DNA of 25,747 nucleotides from Welwitschia mirabilis (GCA_051453625.1 JBOZIK010000001.1:56205342-56231088), one strand, 5' to 3'; positions 1-8,844 are shown, counted from the first letter of the stretch. Made by a program: numbers and translations. The notes: a model not told the origin generated them from the letters alone.

Positions 1-71
1 TTATAACAACCCTAGAGAAGAATGTGTAAATAATCTTAGATGCTAAAATCATAATCAAAAGAAATGTTGTG

Positions 72-635
72 TTAACTTGTGATTTATGTAATGACAACTA
101 TCATGTCACCAAAAATTATCCTCTTTTACCAACTTACAAAGAGAGAATTCGTGAAGAAGTTTGTGCTTTCAATTAATCATCTTAAAACTTTCGAAACCAA
201 AATTAGGTACAACCAAGATTGAACACACATTTTCAAAATAATTTTTAACCTTTTAGATAGTGATTTGAAAATGCAAACTACTTACCAAATCAATGAAACT
301 TTTAATATCTAAATGAGCAACTCAAAAACCTTACGAATGAACTTAGAAAAACAAATGTTAATGTAGAGAACATGGCAAACATCTTTCAACAAACAATCTT
401 AACAAACCAAAAACCTCAAAGAACTTTACCTACACAACCTTTATCCAATCCAAATGAACTAAAAAGAGATTGCAAGGTTATGACAACAAGTGGACAAGAA
501 ACAAATCCTAATTCATGTGAACCTTCCACCTCCCAATATAATGATGAAGAAGAGGAAGAGGACATTGAGATTTTAGATGATTATAAATTTTCTTCTCTTG
601 GAAAAAATAAAAATAAAAGTTCTTCTACCCCTTGA
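72..635 (+). pseudogene. Ty3/gypsy gag C-terminal remnant with zinc knuckle
   Basis: This is the end of a retrotransposon capsid/nucleocapsid (gag) gene, broken by stops. A zinc knuckle begins at 78: Cys (78-80), Cys (87-89), His (102-104), spaced C-x2-C-x4-H-x4-x; the fourth ligand (117-119) is Tyr (TAT) where the family has Cys. The frame stops at 174 and several times more, then is open from 372 to 635 in the same frame. The open part has a heptad-like stretch (LRKTNVNVENMANIFQQT) and then LPTQPLSNPNELK followed by VMTTSG, matching the usual gag-pol hinge of plant gypsy elements (coiled segment, Leu-Pro-x-x-Pro-x-x-NP, then an (A/T)-I/M-T-x-R-S-G-like box). An acidic run, DEEEEEDIEILDD, follows. 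The element enters from the left edge, so its 5' LTR and capsid core are outside the window. Confidence 0.8.
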
Positions 636-1193
636 ATTAATAGGCTTAACAATAATTCAACTTTTAATGATCATTTAAAAGCCTTGAGGAAAAACAAAAC
701 TATAAACTTATGATTTTGGAAAGTTTTATAAGAAAATCTGGGGTACTCAAAACTATGGAAATACTTAATCATAAGAAAACAAAAACAAGTCATCCCTAGT
801 AAGGTATTTCTTGCCCAATCCCTCATGAATTTAGTTTTACAAAAGTCACTGAAATTTAAAGATCCAGGGGCAGCAACGGTAAATGTTAGTGTAGAGAGAA
901 ACAAAAAGATAAGGAAAGATTTAATTGACATTGGAGTGAGTGTTAACATTATGCCACTTTACATTTGTAAGAGACTTAGTTTGGAGGATAGAATAGAGCC
1001 TACCTTGATTATCTTAGAATTAGCAGATACATCAATTAAGAAAGTGTTGGAAATCATTAAAAATTTGGCAATACAAATTGAAGAGGCTTGCTATCCCATT
1101 AATGTAATTATCATAGAATTTTATTATAACATAGGATATCCTTTACTTTTAGATAGATCCTTTTGGGCAATAGCCCACTGCATCATAGAGTAA
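636..1193 (+). pseudogene. Ty3/gypsy aspartic protease remnant
   Basis: This continues the gag frame after a stop at 633-635 and is open from 825 to 1193. It matches the retropepsin of plant gypsy elements. The active-site region reads LIDIGVSVNIMP (921-956), where the family has Asp-(Leu/Thr/Ser)-Gly-Ala-Ser; the catalytic Asp and Gly are kept and Ala is Val. Next come a helix region (YICKRLSL), the LELADTSIKK strand and the PINVIIIEF strand. The flap-distal box, normally Ile-Leu-Gly-Arg-Pro-Phe, reads LLLDRSFWA here: Gly to Asp and Pro to Ser, both single G:C to A:T changes. Retropepsin cuts the gag-pol polyprotein. The copy is dead because its frame is interrupted upstream and pol does not continue in frame downstream. 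It belongs to a different family from the protease at 15691-16011. Confidence 0.85.
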
Positions 1194-1585
1194 GAATCAT
1201 AAAACATTATTTTGAAAATAGAACTTTTATAATTAGAGTCTTTGATATAGCTGAGAAAGATTTAGGTGATAATGAAATGAACATTGAAGGCAACATTAAA
1301 TCAACTTTATTTTTGCAACATCATCCACTTGAAGAAAGAGAGATGAAATCAAATGAGCATATGCTTTGTGATGATCAACTTAAGAATTAAGAAGAAATGA
1401 AACCTTTTGAGTGTAATGAAGTTCAACTTTTCAAGAAAAATCATGAGGAGAATTGTCCATTTCATAAGCTAAAAATTGAAAATCATAATTTGAATTTAAA
1501 AAAAAATATTTTTAATAAACTTGAGGGTAAAACTCTTGCATTTCATGAAATCTTTCACCAGAGTTACCTTTTCTCTTCCCTTTGA
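1163..1585 (+). pseudogene. protease-RT linker region of the same gypsy element, frame-shifted
   Basis: Downstream of the protease the readable frame moves from the gag-protease frame to the one beginning at 1163, suggesting a small indel near 1165-1190. Two open stretches (1163-1390, 1397-1585) share this frame and are separated by one TAA. The peptide is hydrophilic, rich in Glu, Lys, Asn and His, with acidic runs such as HHPLEEREMK and NEVQLFKKNHEENCP, as expected of the poorly conserved spacer between protease and reverse transcriptase. No RT motif follows, so the rest of pol was deleted or replaced near 1600. The assignment rests mainly on position and composition. Confidence 0.45.
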
Positions 1586-2390
1586 CTTCCAAAATCTGTG
1601 CTTTAATGTGGCATCCTAGAGTGCTCTCCATTACTCCTCTCTTCATCCAATTGATTTTACTTGGAAATAATTATAGATCTCTTATGTTTTATCAATTAGC
1701 GAATTTCTGGTTTGGACCTTACTTCTCTAAGAAGCTTGAAACCAAAACAGATCCTTAGTTTTTCCTTCTTTCTTTTTCAATAAAAGTGTGCTTTAGATTT
1801 AGGATTTGAATAAAAGTTTGCTTGTTTTGAAATTTTCTTTTTAGTTTTCTATTTTTAGAGTCTCTACTTTCATTTTCTATTTTTAGTTTTTGTTTCTGTT
1901 TGCATTTTTTATTTCCTATTTCTATCATAATAATCTGTCATCTCCTATGTCGTCTCCATGACAAGGTGGATGACAGTCAACTTTGTAGAGTTTTGTAGCT
2001 TCTTAATAAATTTTGGTATTTTCTGATAATTTTTTGTTCATCTATCTATATTGTCCTCTTTGTCATATAGATGATGAGCAGAACGACAATCAATAAACTT
2101 TTGATTTTTATTTTTTGTTATTTTAATAAAATACATTTTTATGACTCTGTTGATATTTTTGACTTAACTACTTAAGAATTTCAAGAAGTAAGTGAAAAAA
2201 ATTAGATTTTCATGAGCAAACCATCTGAATTTTCTCTTGGGATTTTCCTTTACAAGATTATTATGGCATTACTTGATTATTTTTTAAACTTGAATTATGT
2301 ATTTATTTCCATAACTAGTCTTTGACTTGGGCATTTTAGTGGTAAGATTGAATTCACCCAATCTTAGGACATTCACAAGTCCATAAACTT
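1586..2390. other. no gene seen; AT-rich, hairpin modules only
   Basis: No coding frame or RNA gene is recognisable. The stretch is T-rich on the plus strand, with an AATAAA at about 1780 that could be a decayed polyadenylation signal. The only clear structure is the pair of inverted-repeat modules listed at 1935-2090. It may be the 3' untranslated part of the gag-protease element. Confidence 0.4.
1935..2090. repeat. pair of hairpin-prone modules (left set)
   Basis: The first module has a perfect 8-bp inverted repeat, CTGTCATC (1935-1942) with GATGACAG (1969-1976), around a 26-base loop. The second has ATTGTC (2050-2055) paired with GACAAT (2085-2090) around a loop containing TGTCATATAGATGATGAG. 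The same two modules, in the same order, recur at 5038-5159. The role is unknown; this could be the U3 part of an LTR. Confidence 0.55.
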
Positions 2391-2902
2391 CAATTAAAGG
2401 AAGATGCTTTATTTTTAATGTTTTTCTCAATGGTGAAAAGATCTTAGATTGTTTAAAAATGTTCTTTTCTATCTTAGTTTTATGACTTTTATCTTTTTCT
2501 TTTAAAGTGTTTGGTCACATGGAATTTTGTTTTATTTTTAAAAAAAAGGAGTGTGAAATAAAGACCATGATGTTTTATATTTATAATATCTCAAAAACAT
2601 GGTCACCATGATGTCCTATCATAATTACACTCCGGTAAATATTTTTGAGAGGAGCCTTTAGTAGTGTAATATGGTAGCTGTGTGAACTCCACTGGGAGGT
2701 TAGTTAGCCATGCTTTGCAGTTCTTTACTTCTCTGACTATGGTTGCACTCCCCTCATCATGGATAATAAAGTAGTATTTAAACTTTGAGGCTATGGGGTC
2801 AATGATGTTCCTAGTATCATCAAAGGCATTGCTTGTTTTCTAGACTCTTAGTCTTTCCACATGATCATTTCATTTCTTGAGATTTGGGTGTTTGTTTTGA
2901 GA
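2391..2902 (+). repeat. repeat of about 600 bp, unit 1 (right end lost in gap)
   Basis: This is the first of three diverged direct copies. It starts at a TTCAATTAAAGGAAGATG stretch that is nearly repeated at 3003. At 2625-2760 it contains the conserved block found in the 3' regions of the gypsy copies elsewhere in the window: an AGAGGAGCCTTT-like motif, ATGGTAGC, CTCCACTGGGAG and GTTGCACTCCCCTCAT. No coding potential is seen. The unit ends at the 100-N gap, so roughly its last 90 bases are missing compared with unit 2. Confidence 0.75.
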
Positions 2903-3002
2903 NNNNNNNNNNNNNNNNNNNNNNNNNNNNNNNNNNNNNNNNNNNNNNNNNNNNNNNNNNNNNNNNNNNNNNNNNNNNNNNNNNNNNNNNNNNNNNNNNN
3001 NN
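2903..3002. other. assembly gap (100 N)
   Basis: A run of exactly 100 N, the usual placeholder for a gap of unknown size. It lies between two copies of the same repeat, so collapse or false expansion of the repeat here is possible. Confidence 0.95.
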
Positions 3003-3599
3003 TTAAATTAAAAGAAGATGCTTTATTTTTTATAGTTTTCTCAATGGTGAAAAGATCTTAGATTATTTAAGATTTTTCTTTTCTAGCTTAATCTTTTGAC
3101 TTTTACTTTTGTCTTTTGAAGTATTTGATCATGTGGAATGTTGATTTCTTTAAAAAAAAAAGAGAGGTGAAATAAAAGACTATGGTGTTTTATATTTATA
3201 ATATTTCAAAAACACGGTTACTATGATGTCCTACTGCAAGTACACTAGGGCAAATATTTCCAAGAGGAGCCTTTGGTAGTGTAATATGGTAGCTGTGGGA
3301 ACTCCACTGGGAGGTCATGCTTTACAGGTCCTTACTTCTTTGACAGTGGTTGCACTCCCCTCATCATATATAATAAAAGTTATATTTAAACTTTGAAGCT
3401 ATAGGATCAGTGGTATTTCTGGTATCATCAGAGACATTGCTTGTTTTCTAGACTCTTAGTCTTTTCACATGATCATTTTATTTCTTAAGATTTGAATGTT
3501 TATTTTGAGATAAAGTTAGGAGAGTTCATTTTTTGAGAAATTCTTTGGTCTGATCATTCATTGTTTAAAGCATTTCACCTAGCATCATCATAAGCACTA
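3003..3599 (+). repeat. repeat of about 600 bp, unit 2 (most complete)
   Basis: This is the most complete copy, running from the AAGAAGATGCTTTATTTTTT stretch to the CATCATCATAAGCACTA end. The conserved block sits at 3239-3368 with AGAGGAGCCTTTGGTAGT, CTCCACTGGGAGG and GGTTGCACTCCCCTCAT. It differs from unit 1 by scattered substitutions and small indels, so it is not an exact assembly duplicate. No reading frame of note. Confidence 0.75.
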
Positions 3600-3699
3600 N
3601 NNNNNNNNNNNNNNNNNNNNNNNNNNNNNNNNNNNNNNNNNNNNNNNNNNNNNNNNNNNNNNNNNNNNNNNNNNNNNNNNNNNNNNNNNNNNNNNNNNN
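3600..3699. other. assembly gap (100 N)
   Basis: A second 100-N placeholder between repeat units 2 and 3. Confidence 0.95.
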
Positions 3700-4015
3700 A
3701 TGGTAGCTGTGGGAACTCCACTGGGAGGTCAGTTGGTTATGCTTCAGTTCTTACTTCTCTGATAGTGGTTGTACTCCCTTCATCATGGATAATAAAGTTG
3801 TATTTAAACTTTGAGGCTATGGAATTAGTGGTGTTTCTGGTATCATCAGAGACATTGTTGTTTTCTAGACTCTTAGTTTTTCCACATGATTATTTCATTT
3901 CTTGAGATTCGGGTGTTTGTTTTGAGATGATGGTAGGAGAGTTTATTTTTGAGTAGTTCTTTGATCTAATCATTCATTATTTAAAGCATATTACTCTAAC
4001 ATCATCATAATCACT
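3700..4015 (+). repeat. repeat of about 600 bp, unit 3 (left part lost in gap)
   Basis: This begins in the middle of the unit at ATGGTAGCTGTGGGAACTCC, matching 3287 onward in unit 2, and ends near the ACATCATCATAATCACTGG stretch. It differs from unit 2 by substitutions throughout. Beyond about 4015 the repeat similarity stops. Confidence 0.75.
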
Positions 4016-4529
4016 GGCTTATCGAATGGAACTTTTGTACATTAAGTCATGCATTTTTTACATTAAGTGATGTTATGATTACTTTCATAGGAGTCTACTG
4101 GGTTAAAATGTTAGATTGGTGAGCTATCTTTTATTTACGTTATCTTATGCCCATTCCTTCTTATTTTATTTTGTGGTTTGATTAGTCATTTCAAATTCAT
4201 TACCATATTTTCTTAGCATGTTTTCTTTGTTTAAAGTTTCCAAATAAAAAATGATTTATTACTTACATAAGTCTTTTCTCAATAAGTTTATGTTATTTTT
4301 CAAATTTTTGGGTGTTGTAAAGTATTGCTCATATTCTTTTTATGATGATACATTTTTTCTTTACTTATTAAAATATTTCCTATCTTTCTATTTTTCAAAT
4401 CTGACATTACTCAGCTTTGCACTTTGTTTTGTAAATTATCCTTATTCTTACCATTTTTTACTTGCCTTCTTACTTTCATCTATTTTCTTTACTTTATTTT
4501 TCAATATGGGACATATTACTTTTTCTTTT
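4016..4529. other. no gene seen; T-rich spacer
   Basis: A long frame is open across 4251-4685 on the plus strand, but its translation is dominated by Phe, Leu, Tyr and Ser from T-rich DNA and shows no domain, so it is not called as a gene. Nothing else is recognised before the purine tract at 4530. Confidence 0.5.
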
Positions 4530-4565
4530 GAGGGGTGGGAAGGGGGGAGGGAGGAAGGAAAGGAA
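4530..4565 (+). other. polypurine tract with G-quadruplex motif
   Basis: An uninterrupted plus-strand purine run except for one T. At 4532-4551 it has four G-runs of at least three with loops of one to two bases, GGGG-T-GGG-AA-GGGGGG-A-GGG, a textbook G-quadruplex pattern. In LTR retrotransposons a polypurine tract primes plus-strand DNA synthesis just 5' of the 3' LTR. The orientation fits the plus-strand gag-protease element and the TATA box 720 bases downstream. I could not define an LTR start (TG) beside it, so the primer role is inference. Confidence 0.5.
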
Positions 4566-5281
4566 CCGAGACTCATTTTCATGGCTCATTTTTCAAAATT
4601 TTTTACCTTAATTCAAAGCTTTCATGGCAAAAAATTTTCAAAATTTTTCTACACATTATGCATTAATTGTTATCTATCCATGTGATGTGTTTATGAGCGT
4701 GTTTATAACTTTTAAATTTATCTTTTCAAAAATAAATTAGCTTGCAATTATGGTTTTTCTACCTGATTTTTATCAGGGACTAACAAAGGCTAAGTAGAGA
4801 GCTATGTTGCATGGCTAATTTAAGGTTATTTGATGGGGTTTTATGAGTTGTTTAATAAGACTTTTATACAAGTTTAGGTGCAATTCTGAGGATTTTTGAG
4901 ATATAAGAGGAAATCTCAAAAAATTACGATTCTTATCCAAATTTAATGTATTAAAGTTACTTTCTGATGAACAGAGCTTTAAAGAAGGATTCATGACAAA
5001 AATGCTAAGTTCTCTTTAAAGAAATAATCAAAGAATACTGTCATCCCCTCCATCGTCCCCATGAGAGATAGGAGGATGATTGCTAATGTGGAATGCTAAG
5101 TTATCATTTTGAAGATATTTTATAATGTACTGTTATCCCCAATGTCATCTGGATGATAGCCTAAACGACACTGATATGTAACTAACTCTGACAGATTCCC
5201 TTAACCATCTCATTCATTTTGGAATCAATTATGAGCGAACTTAATTGCACCTACTGTCTATCCTTTTCTATTGTATTTTCC
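4566..5281 (+). other. possible LTR U3-like region, no gene
   Basis: This stretch lies between the purine tract and the TATA box, is non-coding and holds the right set of hairpin modules (5038-5159). By order (purine tract, hairpins, TATA) it could be the U3 of a 3' LTR. The matching 5' LTR is outside the window, so the call cannot be tested here. Confidence 0.3.
5038..5159. repeat. pair of hairpin-prone modules (right set)
   Basis: The first module is CTGTCATCC (5038-5046) facing GGATGATTG (5074-5082). The second is CTGTTATCC (5130-5138) facing GGATGATAG (5151-5159), with GACGAC-like ends nearby (AACGACACTG). The order and spacing resemble the pair at 1935-2090, and the imperfect arms look like decayed versions of CTGTCATCC/GGATGACAG. 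Confidence 0.5.
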
Positions 5282-5289
5282 TATAAATA
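5282..5289 (+). promoter_or_regulatory. candidate TATA box (LTR-like promoter)
   Basis: TATAAATA follows a TTTTCC stretch and precedes GTCCTCCTTTGACTC, the arrangement common around LTR transcription starts in plants, with TATA about 30 bases before a pyrimidine-rich start. Support is sequence pattern and position only. Confidence 0.4.
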
Positions 5290-6034
5290 AGTCCTCCTTT
5301 GACTCTTTTTCTTATCTTTGTTGCATCGAACATTCTTCGAAAGGTGGGAGATCCATATTAAGTATTCTAGAAAGATGTGCACTTGGTGGATGACCTGGCT
5401 ATTTTGTAATCGACATGCTTATTACTATTTAATACAAAAACCTTATTTTATTTTCATGTTTGCATATTAGATTTTCTTACGATTCTTATAGTCTATGTTG
5501 CCCTTAATCTAGTGATTATTTCTTGGATGATATAGATTATAAAGTGTAGCCTTTGTTAAGGCTGAAAGTAAGTAGTATTAGAATTATCTTAGCATTACAC
5601 GTTAGTTTAGATTACATATTGCATTTTATAGTGCATATTTATTTTCTTGCATTGATATTTATTTCTGGTTCCTATTCATTTGAAAAGCAACCTAAGTCTC
5701 ATACTCATAGACTTTAATGAGAATACAACATTTCGGATTAACTTCCATTATACTAGTGTGATGTATTCTGCAAAATATCTATTTTGATTATTAATGATAG
5801 GATTGTTTTAAACATAAAAGCTTACACAAATACAACTACAATAAGCAATTTTGACCTTAAGAATTGCATAAATGTGCTCATGGTTTTTTGGCTTAAATTG
5901 ATTACTTTATATTCTATAGACCACAAATTCTATGCATAGAATTTATAAAGTTTTGTACAAGAATTCTTCATTAAGCAGAGTCCTTCTGAACATCTAACCC
6001 AATTGCTTTGATTGTTTTTTTCCTTATCTCCTAG
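5290..6034. other. no gene seen
   Basis: AT-rich DNA with no coding frame, RNA gene or element domain that I recognise. If the TATA box is real, the first part would be R/U5 of an LTR and its leader, but no primer-binding site complementary to a plant tRNA 3' end was seen. Confidence 0.4.
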
Positions 6035-6491
6035 AATATTTTCTCTTTCTAAAAAAATTTATTCCCCTAACATTTACTCTATCTAATTCTTTATTAATAT
6101 ACTCCCTAGAAAGTATTATTTGCATTTGTCTGGAGTAGATAGCCATTTCTCCTAATAATCTACTTAGCTTTTTTAGGAAATTCTTCTATTCAAAACTCAC
6201 TGTAGAATATCTTTCTTATAAAATTTGTAGAGCTCTATGACATGGATAGTCACTTTCCTCATGAAGAGAATTTAATGAGGATTTCTGAGGACCTCAATGA
6301 AGGCCATTGAATCTTATGTGATAACTGACCTTTCCACCAAAAGCTCTTTTTGATCTCCTTGTTAAAGCTATCCTTGTCTTCTTTCTAGAAGCTTTGATAT
6401 CAGACGCTGAGGTCTCACTTGAAACCTTTATGTGGAGTTGTCTTATGATGAATTGAAAAGTAAGAGAAAATATGATAAAGCATAAAAACAC
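6035..6491 (-). pseudogene. unassigned decayed reading frame
   Basis: One minus-strand frame runs from an ATG at 6489-6491 to about 6035 with a few internal stops. The first 65 codons are open: a hydrophobic start (MFLCFIIFSLTFQFII) that could be a chance signal-like segment, then a basic Ser/Lys/Arg-rich part (SDIKASRKKTRIALTRRSKR). After two or three stops the same frame gives FLKKLSRLLGEMAIYSRQMQ and then SREYINKELDRVNV, an amphipathic, helix-like pattern. Amino-acid usage looks more protein-like than the T-rich shadows around it. I do not recognise a family. It could be a decayed accessory frame of a retroelement or chance. Confidence 0.3.
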
Positions 6492-6762
6492 AAGAGAATG
6501 AGAAATGCAAAAGTTATAGATTTAATTTTACTTAATATAAACAAGAACTTATACCTACAATGTATTAATTTCGCATAATCAAAAAGTAATCATGATATAA
6601 ACTAAATCTAAAATAAATTAGACTAAAACTTTTTCACACTCTATTAATGCTAGATAGAATCGAATTTCATGCTAGTATGGTATGAGTCCAAAAATTTCAT
6701 TAAGTTAGAGTTAACATCGTAAAGCTCATGTGGTTAATGCAATGTAAAGTTAATGTTGTGAT

Positions 6763-7087
6763 GGGGATCATCAAGAATGAAAAGGGATCATTGAGAATGA
6801 CTTTAAGTGGAATGATGAAGTAATTAAAAGGCATATTTAAGTAGTAATTATTCTTCACAACATCGAATTCGACAAAAGTCCTTAAGAACTCATGAGTTCT
6901 AAATAGGGACCATCGAATCTATTGTAAAGGTAGTTAAAAGAGTTTGAAGATGGTCATTGAGGACTCATGAGTTCTTAATGGGGTCCTTCAAATTCTTACT
7001 ATCATTATAATAAAGGTAGGTGTAAATGAAAAAGTGGAGTCTCAAGCTAGATTTATAAAGAGAAGTTAAGGGGATCATCAAGAATGA
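6763..7087. repeat. short interspersed repeats and near-palindromic duplication
   Basis: A GGGATCATCAAGAATGA motif occurs at 6763-6780, in diverged form at 6783-6800, and again at 7070-7087. Between them AGAACTCATGAGTTCT (6885-6900) is a perfect 16-bp palindrome, and a one-base variant recurs at about 6959-6974, each followed by GGGACC/GGGTCC-like sequence. This suggests a diverged duplication of a unit of about 75 bp. No gene is seen in the region. Confidence 0.5.
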
Positions 7088-7133
7088 GATCTTTCTCTTC
7101 TAGAAGACAAGTTTAAAGGATTAAAGCTAGCTT

Positions 7134-7788
7134 AAAATCTGATCCAAAGCTTTATTTTTGGGCTAGTGTTAGTTAAATTTTACAACTTACATGCTAAGGG
7201 TCAATCTTAAAATCTGATTTAAAGTTTTAACTTTAAATTAATCTTAATCGATTAGGCAATTCTTTTCTTTGGATTGTAAGATAAAGAAATAATTAGATTG
7301 GCTTAAAATCCAATTCAAAGTTTTGAATTTGAGTTGGTATTAATCAATTTCATGATACTTATTCAAATGTAGGTTTTTAAAGCAAGGAAGATGAATAATT
7401 TGGCTTGAAATTAGTATCAGCCAAATGATTTAAGTTTTGAATGGTTGATCTAAAATATGACCCAAAGTTTTTGCCTTGGGCTGGTGTTAATTAGCCAAGT
7501 GATTTTTCATTTTTTTAATGATTTTAAGGTAAATTCTATTGGAGAAAAACACTGATAACTCTTATTTCTTATTCTTTCTTGGGAAAAAAAAGAAATTTTT
7601 TTGAATTATTAGATATGGTTTAAAAAATTTCTTCTAATTAAAAGGAATCTGCAGGTTTGTGATAATTATTCAATCATGCAGTTTACAATAATAAGAATTA
7701 GTGGGTCCCTATAATGGCATATAACTTAGAAAATCTAAACTAATCATAAATCAATCTAAAGTCTTGACTTTAGGTTGAATCTTGATTA
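7134..7788. repeat. five diverged copies of a 42-bp motif
   Basis: Ungapped 42-bp copies start at 7134, 7209, 7305, 7452 and 7747. They share an AAAATC(T/C)-A-(T/C)-CAAAG start, a TTTT centre and a TTGGGCTGGT-to-TTAATTA end. The centre can fold back weakly (CAAAG with CTTTG/CCTTG). Spacing grows from 75 to 96, 147 and 295 bases along the array. No reading frame of note covers the array. Confidence 0.6.
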
Positions 7789-8122
7789 GTTTAAGATCCC
7801 TTGATGCAATGCTTAAAGATCTATGCTAATACTTGACACACTTTTGCTATTTGGTAAAATAGGTAAATCACTTTTATGAAATATTTTACTTTTAAAACAA
7901 ATACATGTGCACTAGATAACTTAGTTGAATTACACCTATCAGACATGAGGGTATGATTTGTATTATAAATTGTAGCTTTCAAGGTTGAGAATCCATCACT
8001 TTTCATCTAAGATTGAGAATTTCTTTACTTAGTTACCTTATACTTTTGTCTTCTTTCGTCCTTTAATCTTTATGGTTTACACTGATCCTTATTTTCCTAT
8101 TGCCGCCTCTAACATCAAGAAG
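7789..8122. other. no gene seen
   Basis: A 61-codon minus-strand frame is open here but shows no domain or biased composition. It may be flanking DNA or the outer part of gypsy copy A; I could not align it to the matching flank of copy C. Confidence 0.35.
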
Positions 8123-8741
8123 ATGAAGCATTATTTATTTAGCTTGGGTTCTATGCAAATAGATATATGCATTAGCAATGTAAACCCTCATTCACCTCAA
8201 GTCTCTATTAGATCTGAAAATGTAGTTCAATAGTTTTCATACTACAACTACAAATTGACTGCTAAAGTTTTAGATGCTTTGAATTCCTTCGTCACTGAGG
8301 CTAGTAAGGATTGCTTTGAAAGTGCTTTCATTCCTTTAAGCTTTGGTCCTTGATTCATCACTTAATGAGCGAGTATCTGAGATTGAGAAGTAAGGAATTA
8401 TGTTGGCAGCTTAATTATAAGGAACTGATTTGTGACGTTTCTTTGGGTTATCTAGCTAGATAGATGCAGGTGTTGGAGAAAAATGTTAATCAACTTCATA
8501 TACTAATCTTATTATGAGCCTTACTGCATTAAGTTTTAGTAATGAAAATATAGAGAGGATAATATGGGATGCTAGACCTTATCAAAAATTTTGGCTAGCC
8601 CACCTAGAGAGAAATGATATGCTAACTTAATCTTTAGGTGAGATGCATCTCTTACCCTTGGGTGAGAATTCTATAGGGTTAATATTAAAGACTAGGCATT
8701 TTCACAAGAGGAACGAATTTTGTGACTATTTTAAGAATTAA
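8123..8741 (+). pseudogene. antisense accessory frame of gypsy copy A
   Basis: A plus-strand frame starting at ATG 8123 gives a protein-like sequence and shares a recognisable translation with the frame at 18980-19480. From 8240 it reads YYNYKLTAKVLDALNSF, against YYGYKSITNVLDTLDTF in the other copy. After a one-base deletion near 8350 it continues in the next frame with HLMSEYL, QLNYKELICD and MQVLEKNVNQLH (a possible coiled coil), and in a later frame NIERIIWDARPYQKFWLAHL and a C-terminal TRHFHKRNEFCDYF ending at TAA 8739. It has a few internal stops. It lies on the strand opposite to, and beyond the 3' region of, gypsy copy A. Some plant Tat-lineage gypsy elements carry extra frames there, sometimes antisense; that is known of the family, while membership here is inference. 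I do not recognise the protein. Confidence 0.5.
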
Positions 8742-8844
8742 GTTATTTGAGTTGAGGAGTAGTTTATTTAAGGATTTAAGAAGTGTTTTTGCTTTTTATT
8801 TTTGTAATTGAATGAAATAATTGCTTTTCTTAATAAAGTTTTTA

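Noticed and set aside
671-949. 92-codon minus-strand frame with a signal-peptide-like start
   Set aside because: Directly antisense to the gypsy protease region on the plus strand; a shadow.
4251-4685. 144-codon plus-strand open frame
   Set aside because: Dominated by Phe, Leu, Tyr and Ser from T-rich DNA, no domain, and it runs through the purine tract; chance openness in biased composition.
7134-7788. CRISPR-like array
   Set aside because: Copies are strongly diverged, spacing is irregular and the context is a plant nuclear genome.
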